From positions 6,834,854-6,898,853 of the forward strand of contig NC_080732.1 of NCBI RefSeq assembly GCF_019097595.1: a stretch of DNA of 64,000 nt, given 5' to 3'. Positions 46,971 to 62,098 of this stretch are shown here, piece after piece (positions within the stretch are counted from its first letter, which is position 1; every line of letters starts with the position of its first letter). The notes below the pieces were generated by a model. The model was not told the DNA's origin. It searched no databases and saw nothing but the letters and a program-made list of their open reading frames with translations. The stretch is from Hemibagrus wyckioides (lineage: Eukaryota; Chordata; Actinopteri; Siluriformes; Bagridae). A program made the position numbers and the translations under genes.

Positions 46971-48417
46971 TGTACTGGTACTGTGAGGTGGCAGCCATTT
47001 GTAAATCATGAATAAGAACACTTCCAGGTTGTTAAATAACTCAGCCTATCAAATTTCCAGTCATAACGTATTTGTTGACTCTTCTAAGTGGATAAATATT
47101 GTACACAGTGATCTAATAATCTGCTGACACATTTTACATTCGGTTAATGTTTGTGCAATCACATGTTTTTATTGGGTATTAATATTTCAGTGTTTTGAGC
47201 ATGCAGATGTCAACTGGATGTCATTTGGTGCTCGGAGCCGAAGCTGATATTTATGAGTGAATAGCTGTCTTAGGCTAACTTACTAGAAAGGAAGAACCCT
47301 GAATTGCTGAATCACTCTTTCCTATATCAGTTCCATTAATAATTTAAGCATTGCACTGTATGGAATATGAGGCAGAGGTATGTGACTGTAAATGCGTCGT
47401 CCATTTATTTATTTTTTTCCCCTTAGTCCATGATGCACTCATCATTTTATCAGCTACACCCACCATATAGGTGCACTTTGTAGGTGTAAAACTAACTGTA
47501 TGTTCTCTATATCGTCTATCAGTGGAAACAGACCACCATATAACCACCGCACACTGCATATTATTTACTGTAGATGATGGATTATTTGCAGTTCAGGACC
47601 CGACCCGGTAATGAATCAAGCACACCAGGGTATGCTGTTATAGGAAAATAGTAATGATGGGTTGGCATGATGGAAACCTAATGTGAATCAGAGTTACTGT
47701 TCCCACCCAATTGTTTATTTTCCAATAACAGGATGTCCTGAAGTGTATTATTCATCAATAACAAAACCATAGCAATTTGCCATTGCTAACAATTTGCTCC
47801 CAGGGCTATAAAAATAAGTCTTTCCTTGACAGTCTCATGAATCTAATAAGACAAAAATAAAGCAGCTTGTCACGTTACAGAAAGACTGCAAAGCCCTCTG
47901 TCCTGGAAAATGTTCCTGTATCCTAAAGGTATAGCGTAATCTTTGACTGTTGAAGAAAAAAGTGCTGACTCTGGAGACACCGTTCAACAAAATCCACTTG
48001 AAGAAAACCTGCACCATATCAGTAAGTACACACTTTTCTTTTCAGTCATACAAGTTCCTGTGAATTAGCGGTTACTATAGAAACCGTAACATATCAGAAC
48101 GAGTGCATTAGTACAACCCTGCGATTTCTCTTGCGAGAAGCTGTTATAGAAAATTAGTCACTAGTTAAATCTGACCAATCGGCTTTAAGAACTGAAGCGA
48201 GCAAAACATTTTCAAGCACAGTGTATTCTCACCAGCCATTTATAGACAACCTTGCTGTGTATGTTGCAGATGTTCATTTCAGAGCTCTAGATATGTATTT
48301 TTTAATGTAAATTTTATGTTCAGTGTTCAGTATAATGATCAGTTGTGTTGTGTCATTTGTGGAAACAGGAAAGTTAGTGGATGTTTCTGGACTGTTTCTC
48401 AAACCAGCAGTGACTCA

Positions 48418-48419
<2 letters not shown>
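46971..48419. other. No feature seen
   Basis: Ordinary intergenic sequence with no coding signal or repeat. Confidence 0.55.
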
Positions 48420-48476
<57 letters not shown>

Positions 48477-48572
48477 CAACAACAACAATAATAATAACAA
48501 CAATAACAATAATAACAACAACAACAACAATAATAATAATAATAATAACAACAATAAGAAGAAGAAGAAAAA
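48420..48572. repeat. (AAT)n/(AAC)n/(AAG)n compound triplet repeat
   Basis: About 150 bases of AAT with several AAC blocks and an AAG end. The long Asn or Leu frames across it are artefacts. Confidence 0.97.
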
Positions 48573-48619
48573 TAAATAAATACATAAATACATTTAACAA
48601 AGAATAGAAAACAGCGAAA

Positions 48620-48620
48620 A

Positions 48621-48651
<31 letters not shown>

Positions 48652-48680
48652 CTGTGTGTGTGTGTGTGCGCGTGTGTGTA
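48620..48680. repeat. (AG)n(TG)n compound microsatellite
   Basis: An AG run with one AAAG break is followed by TG with a CGCG centre. Confidence 0.95.
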
Positions 48681-49159
48681 TTTTCACCTTGAGTTGTACC
48701 GTTTCCATGGCCTCTGAATGCAACTGCAGAAAATTGCGTCAGTCAAGAAGGAGACAAAATGACAATTTCTATTTCAGTCAGATAGACAAACAGTGAAACC
48801 TTGACTGGATTGAATGTGCTAGCTGCTCTGTACTGAAGAACACCGTGACCTTAGAAAGCTTTCTGAGAAAATCTGGAGCCAGCTAAGCCAGAATGACACT
48901 CAATCACTCACTTCTCTCTTTCTCTTTCATTACCGGATTTAGACAACCCTCAAAATTTACGATTACAGAAATGGTTACGCTTTAAAACTGTGATTAATGT
49001 TTAAGTAATTATTGGACCAGCCGATGAAAAAAAAATTGTGGGGAAAGATTAGAAAATATAAAAACGTCACGGATTGAGTCGTATCTATTCATAAGGTCCT
49101 AGATAAAGTGTGAGTATTTTTATCTACTAATGATGAGAAGGAGAAGAAGAAGAGAGATT

Positions 49160-49545
49160 AGAAGCGCATATCAAATTGCATACTTCTGTACTATTCTACA
49201 CAGAAGTAGTGCACTTCAAGCACCAGGATGATGCATTTATTCAACAGAAGAAACAAAGCATGGACTACTGGACACTTCATGCATGCGACGGTCACAGCTT
49301 GAGTACATAGTGGTGGATTCAAGACAGCAGACAACACTTCAGCCTTTTAAATAAACCCACACACATATTTTGTTTTTTCAGTATTTAACATCTCGCTAAA
49401 GCTAACGGCATTGCTTTACAAGCTCTTGATGCTATTTGCCATTGACTGGACAACAGCTTATACTTCTGGTTAGTAAAAAAAAAAACCCATTAGTGAGATG
49501 ATAAACTTCATAGACTAGACAGTGACGTATATAGTGTGTGATGTT
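49160..49545. repeat. Dispersed repeat, copy 2
   Basis: GTAGTGCACTTCAAGCACCA, then GGATGATGCATTTATT, TGGACACTTCATGCA and CAGCTTATACTTCTGGTTAG parallel 23080-23490 in order and spacing. The family is not identified. Confidence 0.5.
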
Positions 49546-50104
49546 TTTTTCTTTTCAGATTTTATTTTTTGACATTTGATTTTTCAGCTTTATAACATAA
49601 AAGGCTAAAGATGGCGACGATGTGAGAAGCACTGACCAGTCTGTGTTTATTCCTTTCTTCATTCAATTACAGAAACACAAAGTTCTCGTCTCAGCTTCCT
49701 CGCTTTAGTCTGTCCCATCTAAACTAAGGTGTTACCGCATGATGGATTGGTAAACCTTTAATGAACATTTTAGCACAGATTGGATTTCTAATCACACTCT
49801 AATCTCCCCTAATTGCTCTCTCAATCATTACATGACTCAGCATTTTCTAATTGCTTCTCTATAAGTTTTTATCTTATAGTCTACATGTGATTTTTTTTTT
49901 TTTTTTGGATATCTTTTCTGGATATCGTTTTTTTTGTGTACTGTATATCTTTGTATACAAATGCATTGAGCTTTTAAATCTATATTTAAATATCTCTGAT
50001 GAAACCGAGCATTCAGTTTGAGAACACTAATACATTATATATCTGAGAGCAAGTATTGATACTCAGCCACTCAGTAATTCTATTCAGTGAAATGTCATAC
50101 AGAC

Positions 50105-50608
50105 ACACACCGACCAGGCATAACATTATGACCACATGCCAAATATTGTCTTGGTCTCCCTAAACCAGCATGCACTGTGTATTCTGACAGCTTTCTATCA
50201 GAACCAGCATTAACTTCTTCTGCAATCTGAGCAGCAGTAGCTCGTCTGTTGGATCGGATCACACGGACCAGCCTTCGCTCCACATGTGCATCAATGAGAC
50301 TTGGCCGCCCATGACTCTGTCACTGGTTTACCACTGTTCCTTTCTTGGACCCTTTTTGATAGATGCTGACCACTGCAGACCGGGAACACCCCACAAGAGC
50401 TGTAGTTTTGGAGACGCTCTGATCCAGTCGTCTAGCCAAATTCGCTCAAATCCTTACACTTGCCTGTTTTTCCTGCTTCTAACACATCAACTTTGAGGAC
50501 AAAATGTTCACTTGCTGCCTAATATATCCCACCCACTAACAGGTGCCATGATGAGGAGATAATCAGTGTCACCGGTCAGTGCTTATAATGTTATGCCTGA
50601 TTGGTGTA
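50105..50608 (-). mobile_element. Tc1-like MITE (family B), internally deleted
   Basis: This minus-strand copy is about 504 bp with both ends (ACCAGGCATAACATTATG and GTTATGCCTGATTGGTGTA). The retained 5' part again stops at the sequence complementary to ATGCACTGTGTATTC before jumping to the far end. The junction matches that of 43341-43865 on one side. Only N-terminal transposase fragments remain. Confidence 0.87.
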
Positions 50609-51332
50609 TTTATATATATATAACATACATTTAATTTTAAATGTTGTAATTTCTATTAAATAACAAACAGTGTTTGTTGTTAAAAGCACATATACAAATA
50701 AAATGTAACTGAAATGAATTGTAACTTGTTAGTTACATTAATAAATGGCATGAGTACAAATCACTCATTATTTCTACTTTCTCTCACAGGGCTTTTAATT
50801 TAGTTATATTTAAACTCAAATATTTTTCTGTAAAACCTTCTACAGATTCCTAGATATTAAAAATAAATTTAGCTTCAATATAGCACATATTCACTTTTTG
50901 ACCTTTTTTTTAATGACTTGCTCCTCATTAGGGGACATTTTGCAAAGACTTAAAAACTTTATTAATCCAGTCTGATCCCCTCTACACACGAATGTCATAA
51001 TCCTGTTTTTTTTTTTATGTCAGACTCATTAAACTTCTTCAAACTTCATTAGCAGCTCTAAAATTGGAAACAAATAGAGACGGACCAGTGAAGTGTCAGA
51101 CCCTGCCGTTAACGTGCATTTTGTGATGAGAGCGAGTGAAATGATGTGGCTTTGGTTTACACACTGATTTAATTAAGATGCCTGAGGATAATATGTAACT
51201 ATTCAGAGGTGTGTGTGTGTGTGTGTGGGTTGGTTCGTGGGTTTGGTGTAGACATTACTGTTTCTGAATGTGAAAGGGTTTTGACCAAATTGAGATTTTA
51301 TGTCTATAATATTCTTTGATATCTCTAAGACA
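50609..51332. other. No gene; possible conserved block 51010-51200
   Basis: AT-rich until about 51000, then a more balanced repeat-free block directly before the SINE. Confidence 0.3.
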
Positions 51333-51703
51333 GGGCAGCATGGTGGCTTAGTGCTTAGCACTGTTGCCTCACAGCAAGAAGGTCCTGGGTTCAAATCCTA
51401 GGTTCGAACAGGCAGGGGCCTTTCTGTGTGGAGTTTGCATGTTCTCTCTGTGCCTGCATGGGTTTACTCCGGGTACTCTGGTGGTACTCTCCCACAGTCC
51501 AAAAACATGTGCATTAGGTTGATTGGTGATTCTAAATTGCCCATAGGAGTGTGTGTGTGGTTGTCTGTCTATATGTGGCCCTGTGATGGACTGGTGACCT
51601 GTCCAGGGTGTACCCCTGTCTTTCGCTCAGTGTGTGCTGGGATAGGCTCCAGCAGACCCCCATGACCCTAATTAGGAATAAAGCGGGTATAGACAATGGA
51701 TGG
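51333..51703 (+). mobile_element. tRNA-like SINE, full length, 12-bp target-site duplication
   Basis: The head GGGCAGCATGGTGGCTTAGT includes an A-box-like TGGCTTAGTGC and a B-box GGTTCAAATCC, the internal RNA polymerase III promoter. The body follows (GTTTGCATGTTCTCTCTGTG) and the 3' end is ACAATGGATGG. ATCTCTAAGACA occurs on both sides (51321-51332 and 51704-51715), a clean target-site duplication showing LINE-driven insertion. Confidence 0.92.
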
Positions 51704-51715
51704 ATCTCTAAGACA

Positions 51716-53537
51716 CCATAAATGTGTAGAAATAGCCTTAGTAGTTTTATATATCTGCCAGGATTTTTGCAAAAAAAATGAAAAAATCACGAAAAAGAGA
51801 CTGTTTAACAAACACTCACAGCTGCTTGCCATGCTTGTTTTACTCATCCAGTGAATGTCATGTTTAGATCAAGCTGTTGGTTACAATGAAATGGTGAAAC
51901 ACACATCAGTTTCTAACCGAAGCCTTTAAATAGCTACCAGACTATTGTCAATGCACATGCACTAACTCTTACTGTGTAACAATGGCAACAGCCTAAAATC
52001 TGACTTCCAATTTAATTAAAAATGCAAATTCATCCAACAGTACAGAAGCCAGCGCTGATGTTTGTGATGAGAACAAAGTGAGGCGAATTCATGTTCTTTC
52101 AATTTTCAAATGTCAGGCTTAAAATGCAATCTATATTCCATTTAATTAGGTTTTTCACTCACTTCATACATATTTATTGAGCCATTCGTTATGGCTTCCC
52201 CGACTGCTGGCCTGGGTGCTTTAAATTTAACATCATCCTACAAGCTTCTACATGCCTTTAGAGGCCTACAAGCTTCTGCTCTTACCTTTCTGACACCCAC
52301 AAGATGAGGCATGCAAATTACAACTCCTATATTCCTGAGAGTTTCAACTATAACTTCCTGGGGTGCACAAGCTGTTGTCCCTGTCCTAAAGCTTCACAAC
52401 ATTCGACATTAACCATACAGTGCATCCTACTTCCACTGCTAACTTCATAAAATTCCATTCTTCTGCTTTTCTAAGGCCATAGGTTTCTGCATGTATTCCA
52501 TACTAAGGGCTACAATCAGGAGTAGGGTGCTAAAGACTACTAGTGGTGCTATAGGTTCTTATCTGTACTATGTATTTTTAATATTTATACCAGATTCAGT
52601 GACATACAGTAGTCCAGCATGCAGTCAAGCAGCTTGTTTCGAGGGCTTTTAGATCTTTCAGCTCTGTTTAATATCATGCAAGGTAAATGTCTAATCCAAA
52701 TACATCACAATGATCTGGAAAATAGAGACACAAGCTTCTTCTTTCTACACAAGATCGCCATGATGCACACACATTTCTCATGATACAGATATTAAACTCA
52801 TTCCTTGAGGCAATCCTTGTAATACAGCATCTTACAACGAAAAAATGTATCATAGACACACTGTCTATGCACTGTTGATTATTTACTATAAAAAATCTTG
52901 GCATCAGATGTGTCTTTTTTTTTTAATAGCTAACCCTGAAGCTCTGTTATTAACTTTCCTGTCCTCTGCTCCTCCCCGGAGCCTGGGGCAGCGTGATTCT
53001 ATCCCCAGTGGACCTCTACTGGTGCTTGCTTGGTGTTTGCTATCTCCATTTTTTTACCCCTATGTCCAATAAAAACTGTTGGGGCAGTAAACATGTTGGC
53101 CTTTGATTGTGCATTATCTAGAAAGGTTGGCGAATCAATAGAACATCAGCTTTTATGGTCAAATATCTTTATTTAGTCGTGCTTACTCAAAAGCGTTTTC
53201 GTTTTTGATGCAAACACTCTTATGGTCTCATCAAGTTCTTCCTCCTGACTTCTTGAGATCCATAGCCTCCTGCTCTCACTTGGAAGCCTAAAAACTCCCT
53301 GTCCCTACATATCTGATGACCCTAAGCTCATTCAAACCTAGAAGCTTATAGCCCTAGGTCCACAGGCTCATGTATATTACATGTCTTATATTAAGGAATA
53401 AATGCTTCAACCCCTACTTTCCAATATGTATCATAATAAAACCCTATTATAATATGATTGTACTGGATAATAAAATTCAATACTGCATCTTTTTATAAGG
53501 ATAATCCTGAGCTCAGATTATTGTCTAGGAAGATTTT
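51716..53537. other. No gene recognised
   Basis: Recurring ACAAGCTTCT and TTCATAA-type words between about 52230 and 52460 hint at an old degenerate repeat, but no period can be fixed. Confidence 0.4.
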
Positions 53538-53623
53538 GGCATGTTCTCCTACATTATGTTTTCCTCTGTTCCCCAGTCTCCATAAACATGCTGGTAGGTG
53601 GATTGGCTATGCGACATTGCTGC

Positions 53624-53659
<36 letters not shown>

Positions 53660-53660
53660 T
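53538..53660 (+). mobile_element. SINE fragment ending in a GT repeat
   Basis: GGCATGTTCTCCTAC, then CCCCAGTCTCCATAAACATG and GTAGGTGGATTGGCTATGCG match the SINE central body. The GT run at 53625-53657 takes the place of the usual GTGTGTG-rich spacer of the family. Confidence 0.65.
53625..53657. repeat. (GT)n microsatellite
   Basis: Sixteen GT units at the end of a SINE fragment. Confidence 0.95.
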
Positions 53661-55334
<1,674 letters not shown>

Positions 55335-56191
55335 ATACTGTGTATCACTTATTTTAATCATTTTGTTGTTGATTCATTTCACTTTATATTCTCATTTCTT
55401 GTAAAATTGTTCTGTACTGTTGCTTAAGAGAAATGAAGCTCTTCAGAACAAAAGTCGAAAGGTTAGTCCATGACTAAAATATACCCGTTTAATATTGGCA
55501 AATGTCTACATGATCACATGCAATCGATGCCTCGTCTTCCACTGTGAAAATCTGAGAGCGATGTGGGTTCAATAATGCAAAATCTGACCGGATTCTAGGA
55601 AAATCTTCGCTTCAGTGCCGTTCCTCGACTGTCAATCATGTTTTGCAACTTGCCTCAAAGGAACGTGGCATCTGTTCGGCTGTCGGGTGAATTTCAGCTT
55701 GACTAGCCATGCATTTGTTCTGTTTTTGTCAGTCTCTCTCTCTCCCGCCATTTTGCAATCTCAACAGACTCATTTCCAATTATGTCAACAGCAATCAAAT
55801 GCCTGATTTAACCCCAATGACACAGTCATCATCCAATTATTCAGTGGCTTAAATGCAAAATAGATGGAAATGTTTGGGAGAAGACTTTTAATTGCTACTT
55901 AGTTCTGTGATATAAATCTTATGACAGTAGATGTATGTATTGTGTATAGCTAGTGACCCAATAATGTGAGTAAAATGACCATCGTTTAGATTAATTGGCT
56001 ACCTAGAAAGCTTTTTCTTGTTATATGATTATATGACTTCCCGGGTGTAAATGGTGTAACATGGAGACCCTTGAGAGTTTATATGTTCCATTTGCAGTTA
56101 CTGTGTTCAGACAGAAAATACTACAATGTTCCAGTTGTGTTGAACAGTGAAGTGAATATCTCTTTCCTCTGAGAGTCTTTACAGATAAAAA

Positions 56192-56199
<8 letters not shown>
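55335..56199. other. No feature seen
   Basis: Ordinary intergenic sequence. Confidence 0.55.
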
Positions 56200-56222
<23 letters not shown>

Positions 56223-56223
56223 T

Positions 56224-56264
<41 letters not shown>
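56200..56264. repeat. (TA)n microsatellite flanked by poly-A
   Basis: A TA run lies between 14 A on the left and 7 A on the right, with one GATA change. Confidence 0.95.
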
Positions 56265-56269
<5 letters not shown>

Positions 56270-56284
56270 AATTGAAAATTCTTC

Positions 56285-56530
56285 TGCCGTTTCCTTTGGC
56301 TATAGGGACTGTGTACAGGAATGAGCTTGCAAGCTTTAGGGAATCTGTCTATAATGATAAGTGTGGTAGCATAGCCCTCGAAGGAGATCAGTGATAAAAA
56401 TCTCTAGCAATATGAGTTCCCATGCAGCGCGGGACTGGCAGGGCCTCAAGCAGCTCAGCAGGAACCTGTCCTGATGTTCTGGACCGAGCACAGACTGTAA
56501 AGATTTTGATGAAATTGTTTACATCAGTTG
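56285..56530 (-). pseudogene. Antisense Gypsy-type integrase relic
   Basis: On the minus strand, pieces resembling SGQVPAELL and then LIIIDRFPKACKLIP match the start of the Gypsy integrase core. The frame is interrupted. This covers a different part of pol from 45480-46020, so the two may derive from related elements. Confidence 0.6.
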
Positions 56531-56839
56531 TTAAGGGCGGCTGCCAGAATTTATTCCTCACTGGCTCTGAGGTGCACCGAATGCTCGGATGCCAAGAACC
56601 GAGTGATGTGTGAATATCAGAGTGACCTACTGGATGAAATGGCTGCCAAAAGACATGCGGAAAGACAAGGTTTTGTAGGTGGACAGTCTGGACATTCTGA
56701 GGACTGTTCTAGTCATCCTGCTTCGCTATTCTTAGAGCCACCCGAGCCTACAGGTGAATATAAAGTGAAATCCGGCGAAGAACAATGCTGAGCATGGTTT
56801 TAACTGCTTAGCAGATTTGTCATATCCTGGATTTCAGTG

Positions 56840-57350
56840 ATTAGTCAGGAATGATTGTTGTGTTCCCTCAAACCAGTGCCTCTACTCTACCAAGCAAGAC
56901 TTAATGGATAGGAGTTCACAATTACTGACACAATAATGTCTTTCAGTAGGATTTACTTTTGACATAAAAGAAGGTTAATGGATAACATTTAGCGCAACTT
57001 CTATGGCATTAAGGTTTGTATCTGTATCGCTATTGCCATGGATTGTTAGAGATGACAGATGCAGGTGCATACTTTTATTGGGTAAGGTGCAACTGGGAGT
57101 ACAAGAACCATAAAACTGAAACAGAAGCTACCCAGCAAACACATGCAGACTATGAACAGGACTGTGGTAAAAACACCAAAGAACAAAAGCATGACAATGA
57201 GGTACACAGAGACAAGAACTTATGTTCAGGGACTGATTAGGAGAAACACAGACCAGTGATAAGTGTGACATGGACAGGGTAGTGTGAAATGAAGGGGCTG
57301 ATGGGTAATGTAGTCGAGCCCTGATTTCGGCATAATCATGACTGTTAACT
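56840..57350. mobile_element. Possible LTR-like sequence beside the Gypsy relic
   Basis: Phrases such as GACAATGAGGTACACAGAGA, ATTAGGAGAAACACAGACCA and GGGGCTGATGGGTAATGTAG resemble terminal-repeat or leader sequence seen with fish LTR retrotransposons. The matching second repeat was not found, so boundaries are unknown. Confidence 0.35.
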
Positions 57351-59184
57351 GTTTAGTGTTCCAAATATTTGTACATTTACATTATAATATTAAATATAAA
57401 CCCTAGCATAGGAAAAAAAAAATCTACAGGTAGAAATGCCAGCGCTGTCAACATGAATTGTAGTTCTGTCAATTCCTCAGCCTCAGCCACATCACTCACA
57501 TAATTGTCTTTTAATCCCATTTGCACTGTTATTGTTTCTGTTTCTACCTGCTCATGAGTTTCTGTTTTCTCAAAATATAAACTCCTAGCCTAATTTAAAC
57601 CATGCTCTTTACCAAGAGGTCTGGAGTATTCAAGTCCAGTCTCCAGACAATTTGTGTATTGACTTTGATTTACTGGCATATGCAATCAGACTAGTCTCTG
57701 GGAATGGGCTAACTAAATGTGGTCTTGGTTTATAAAAGTAATGTTTAATTTGTCTTTTCTTTTTGCATACACAGTGTTTGATTTCTTCCATCAGAGCTAA
57801 CCTGGGCTGTAGTGCAGGGCTCTGGGTAAAAGACGGCCTCCAGATGAATAAAAATCTATGAATATTTTAATTTAATGAGTCGTATGTTTGTACGTTCCGA
57901 AAGTGCAGACATGTGGGGTTTTGATATTAGCTAACTAATTGTCAGACTGTCTAATAACGCAAATATGATAGCAAAAGAAAAGGATTTTAAACTAATTTTG
58001 TAAATTCAACATAAAAAAGAAGCAGCCTTTAGTTGTAAATCAAAGCTAGATGTTGGCGAAGTCTAAGCATCTCTGGAAGTTTTTAATGGTATGAGAATGT
58101 GGCCAATGAGTCATGAACATAAATTACACTTTATTGATTTGTGCACCTTGTAGACATTTATTAAGACTCCATTTAGTACTCTATGTAGCTGTTCGAGAAG
58201 ATAAGGACCGTACATAGCCCAAGTGTTTAAAGGGTGATGCCATGTATGCTAACATATTAAATATTAATGTAGATTAGTCATTATCATGACACAGAAGGCT
58301 GAATGGCCAGAAATGGTTTATCTATGTGGAGTATAATGTATGATCGTGCACTTGCTTCCCCATACAGAAGCATTAGGCTTACAACTCATTGTGATCTTTG
58401 TAAATTAAGATGTTTTGCCTGCAAACAAACCTAACAATAGGCATTAGTTTATACAGACATTAATAGGATATATGGAGACAGGTGTATACAGGTTCCCATG
58501 ACAACAGTTCAGAATACCAATAGAACCTAATGGTGTGGCGGTGGACAGATGTGACAGCTGGATTCAGGCGTAATGAGTCAAACTCAAACATAATGAGCTA
58601 ACGTGCTGCAATGCGGCGTACAGTAATTTCCTTTTATTACTTGAAGCTGATAAATGTGGATAACCATTCAGGTGGTTTATTATCCAAGCACTGACTCATA
58701 CTGTAAAGGTTTTCAGTATATTATAACCATTAAGGTAATATAACTTTATAGTCCAAACATTTTACAGGTTACAGGTTATACATATGAACTTTAACATTGC
58801 TAATATTTCTCAGAACAATCCTACTAGCTAGTTATCTTTATTGCACAGCAGCTACTAACCGGACAGGACAAAGCCTAACACAGAGTAAACTTGCATTACA
58901 TTTACAGCTGACAGGTTACTAATAAACATTCACACCCGTTTTAGTGTAAGTATACATAAGCATAAAGCAATGTAGTTAAATAAATTCTAATCTTTAACTA
59001 TATATAAATTGAATCCATGCAGAAAATCTGGGATCACATACACAACGTCAAACCATTTCATTAATTCTTTTGGAAGGAAGTTTGGTTGCAGCATTTAATT
59101 TGTAGCTTGCTAATAAAAATTGACAACATTTTGTTAGTAGCTATGTGAGGAATCACATAGACTAGCTCTTTTTTCCTCAAATAT
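57351..59184. other. No gene recognised
   Basis: Repeat-free and AT-rich. Blocks near 57780-57900 and 58530-58690 have a smoother composition but no identifiable motif. Confidence 0.45.
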
Positions 59185-59197
59185 TCAATTATTATCC

Positions 59198-59496
59198 ATC
59201 CATCCATCGTCTATACCCGCTTTATTCCTAATTAGGGTCACGGGGATCTGCTGGAGCCAGCACACATTGGGCGAAAGGCAGGGGTAGACCCTGGAGAGGT
59301 CACCAGTCCATCACAGGGCCACATATAGACAGACAACCACACACACGGGCAATTTAGAATCACCAATCAACCTAATGTACATGTTTTGGGCTGTGGGAGG
59401 AAACCGGAGTACCTGGAGTAAACCCATGCAAGCGCAGGGAGAACCCGGGATACACACCCAGGCTGTGAGGCAACAGTGCTAACCACCGTGCTGCCC
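59198..59496 (-). mobile_element. tRNA-like SINE, same family, reverse orientation
   Basis: The (CCAT)n tail lies at the left and the head (ACGGTGGTTAGCACTGTTGC on the minus strand) at the right. The flanks TCAATTATTATCC (59185-59197) and TCAATTACTATCC (59497-59509) differ at one base, a slightly aged target-site duplication. The body matches 51333-51703, with a short deletion in the head. Confidence 0.9.
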
Positions 59497-59509
59497 TCAA
59501 TTACTATCC

Positions 59510-62090
59510 AAAAGACAACTTTAATTTAAAACAAGGATTTGTAAATTTGTTCAGTGGGTCAGATTAGAGCCTTTATCAGGCTGGTCACGGCAGGCAGGCT
59601 GTATGTTTGGCATCACTGATTTACAGCAATGCAATTTCACACTATATTCTTAAATAGAGAACTGTATTTGTACAGCACTATATACTGGTAACTGTACATT
59701 TTTCAATTTCATCTCCAATTTTTTGTGAAGCAAATTTTTCTTTGCATTACATTCCATTTCCCTGTACTAATTGTATTGCATATTTAATATTAATAAACCA
59801 TGAATGTAAGCATTAGCAAATCACAAGTATTGTTAATATTGTATCTTAGCATGAGATTGCAGATGCCATTGCTTTGATTGATGGAAGAAAGGAAGTCCAT
59901 CCTTCCTACCTACTCAAGGTCAGCTTGATAACTTCATGTGCAAACACTAACGTCTACGTTACAAACACTACGTCTGCTCAATTCCAGAAATGGAAATGGA
60001 TGATGATAAGCGTAGTTCACGTCGGCTATATTAGGAGGCGGGATTGTTGTCTGGGAAAAAAATGTTCTCTGTCAAAATGAAACTTGACCTGACATTGGCA
60101 GTGGAGTTTAAATGCTCTTCTTGAGTACAGGACATACTGTTACACTAACTGGGAGGTTACAAAAAAGACATTAATATTTTTTCAAACATTAATAACAGCA
60201 TAGCTTCCTGGTGTTGGTGTAGCATTAGAACTGATTTGTATTAGATAGAGCATCTTGCTATAGTAATATCTGGTGTAAGGATCAGTGTTGGTCTAAATAT
60301 TTGTATTTGTATGTATATACGTCTACTGCATTCATGAAGCATGTCATACTAACCCTCAAAATACTTTAAATGTGCATTTTATTACACACAAAAAAAATTG
60401 CTCTGTGTTATAGTCATATTAAATGACTGGCTGAGATTTCAATTGAGCTGTGAATATATTTTTCTGCTTCATAAACTATTAGAAAAAAAACCTGTCCTTG
60501 TGTTTAATGTTGTACAGACTAGCCCTGTTGACCTGGAGCACAAATATTCCATGGAGAATTAACTTAAGAGGTGCGATGTAGGTCAGGAATCCTTCCATAA
60601 ATGAGTAGCTGAGACTTTCTTCCAAAGCTAATAACATAAAACTCAGCCAAAGGTCTCTAAGAAATTTATGACCTACAGGCTTTTCCATTAAAACTTCTGT
60701 TAGTTGTCATGTGCTAGCTAACTGAAAAGGTAACAGTTCACAATATTTTCTCCATAATTTATAAAAAGCTTTGTAGGTAGCTTTGTTTTGTTCATTAAAT
60801 CTTGAGTGCACTTTATTGCATATTCTGTTGCTTCCCATTGGTGTATAAATGTTAGGAAAATTCCATGCAATAGGCTAAATATAGACCTATGCATTATGCT
60901 AGTTATAATACAACTAAAAGGTTGCACATAATACCGCACGTGGTTTTAGACATTTCACATTTATTTTTTTTCCACATGATTATTCATATTAATTTCTTTG
61001 TCAGATACCAAAAAAGATATGGAAAAATTTTATGCATGAGTAAGTTTTCTTGTTACAGCAACAACTTTGTAAAACTCAAGTAAGGACACAAGTACTGTGG
61101 GTCATTTTGATAAAAATCCCGGCATGTTATCACGTTACCATACCCTGCTTCTCGCAAAGTGGATTAATTTCCCTCGTATGTCACATAGATAAGCTGGGCA
61201 CCTGAGTTTGAGGAACCGTGACAAGAAGAGTGGAAGAGAGAGAGTGAGAGAGATGGTGATGTGAGATAATAATGTTTTGTCTTCCGTCCCTGTGCCATAC
61301 TGTGCCCCTGTGACTTATTACAAACGAAACTGACACTTTCCCTCAAGGCTGGTATACATCACACACCTCTGCTTTTACAGTGTGTTATGATGTGCCTGCT
61401 ACTGACACCTATATTTAGTGTGTTCCCTGTCAGTGAAGGGCAGGTCAGAGATCTACAATGTAAGTGTAACAGGAGTAGAAGCTATGCAATTATTTATTGT
61501 AGCGTATATCACCTGTAATCTCACCTTGCCCGATTCCTTTCCTTTCACAGCAGACATTGTATTATTCTATACTATAGATACCATGTTGAACTATGTGTAT
61601 AACTGTAGATTGGATTCTAATTAAAAAATAGAAATAGAAATACAAATACAAATAGAAATTCTGAGAAAAATTCTACAAATTCTTGTTGTTTTGTATCCTG
61701 TAGCTGTCAAAGTTAATTCCTGTCACGAGTCGAAACCTTGACCACAAGTGAACACGTTTTGATCAATAGTCATACTACGTGTGGACTGAATTTCATTAAA
61801 GCAGTGTCTGGGAAACAGGGTACGGAAGGTCGAAATAACATTTTTGAAAATAATGAGCTAATAAGATAGCAACTAGAAACTGAGCTACTATATAGAAATG
61901 AGAAATTAAAACAAGTTATTAGGTTAAAAAAAAAAAGACAGAAAGCTAGTACCAACAGGCTAGCGGTGCTAAGGGCACCCCTAAGCCTCCATTCAAAAAA
62001 TGTATTCAAAGTTTCATTTTTAGCATCTTATTTGCTGTCTTTTGTGAAACAGAGTGTAACAGCATCACCAGAGGTTGTGAGAACAACACA
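59510..62090. other. No gene recognised
   Basis: AT-rich intergenic sequence with only short chance frames on both strands. Confidence 0.55.
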
Positions 62091-62098
62091 CAGTATAG

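Noticed and set aside
48316..48723. Poly-Asn, poly-Ile and poly-Leu frames
   Set aside because: Translations of the AAT/AAC triplet repeat on both strands.
52230..52460. Recurring CAAGCTTCT words as a minisatellite
   Set aside because: Spacing is irregular and too few copies agree to define a unit.
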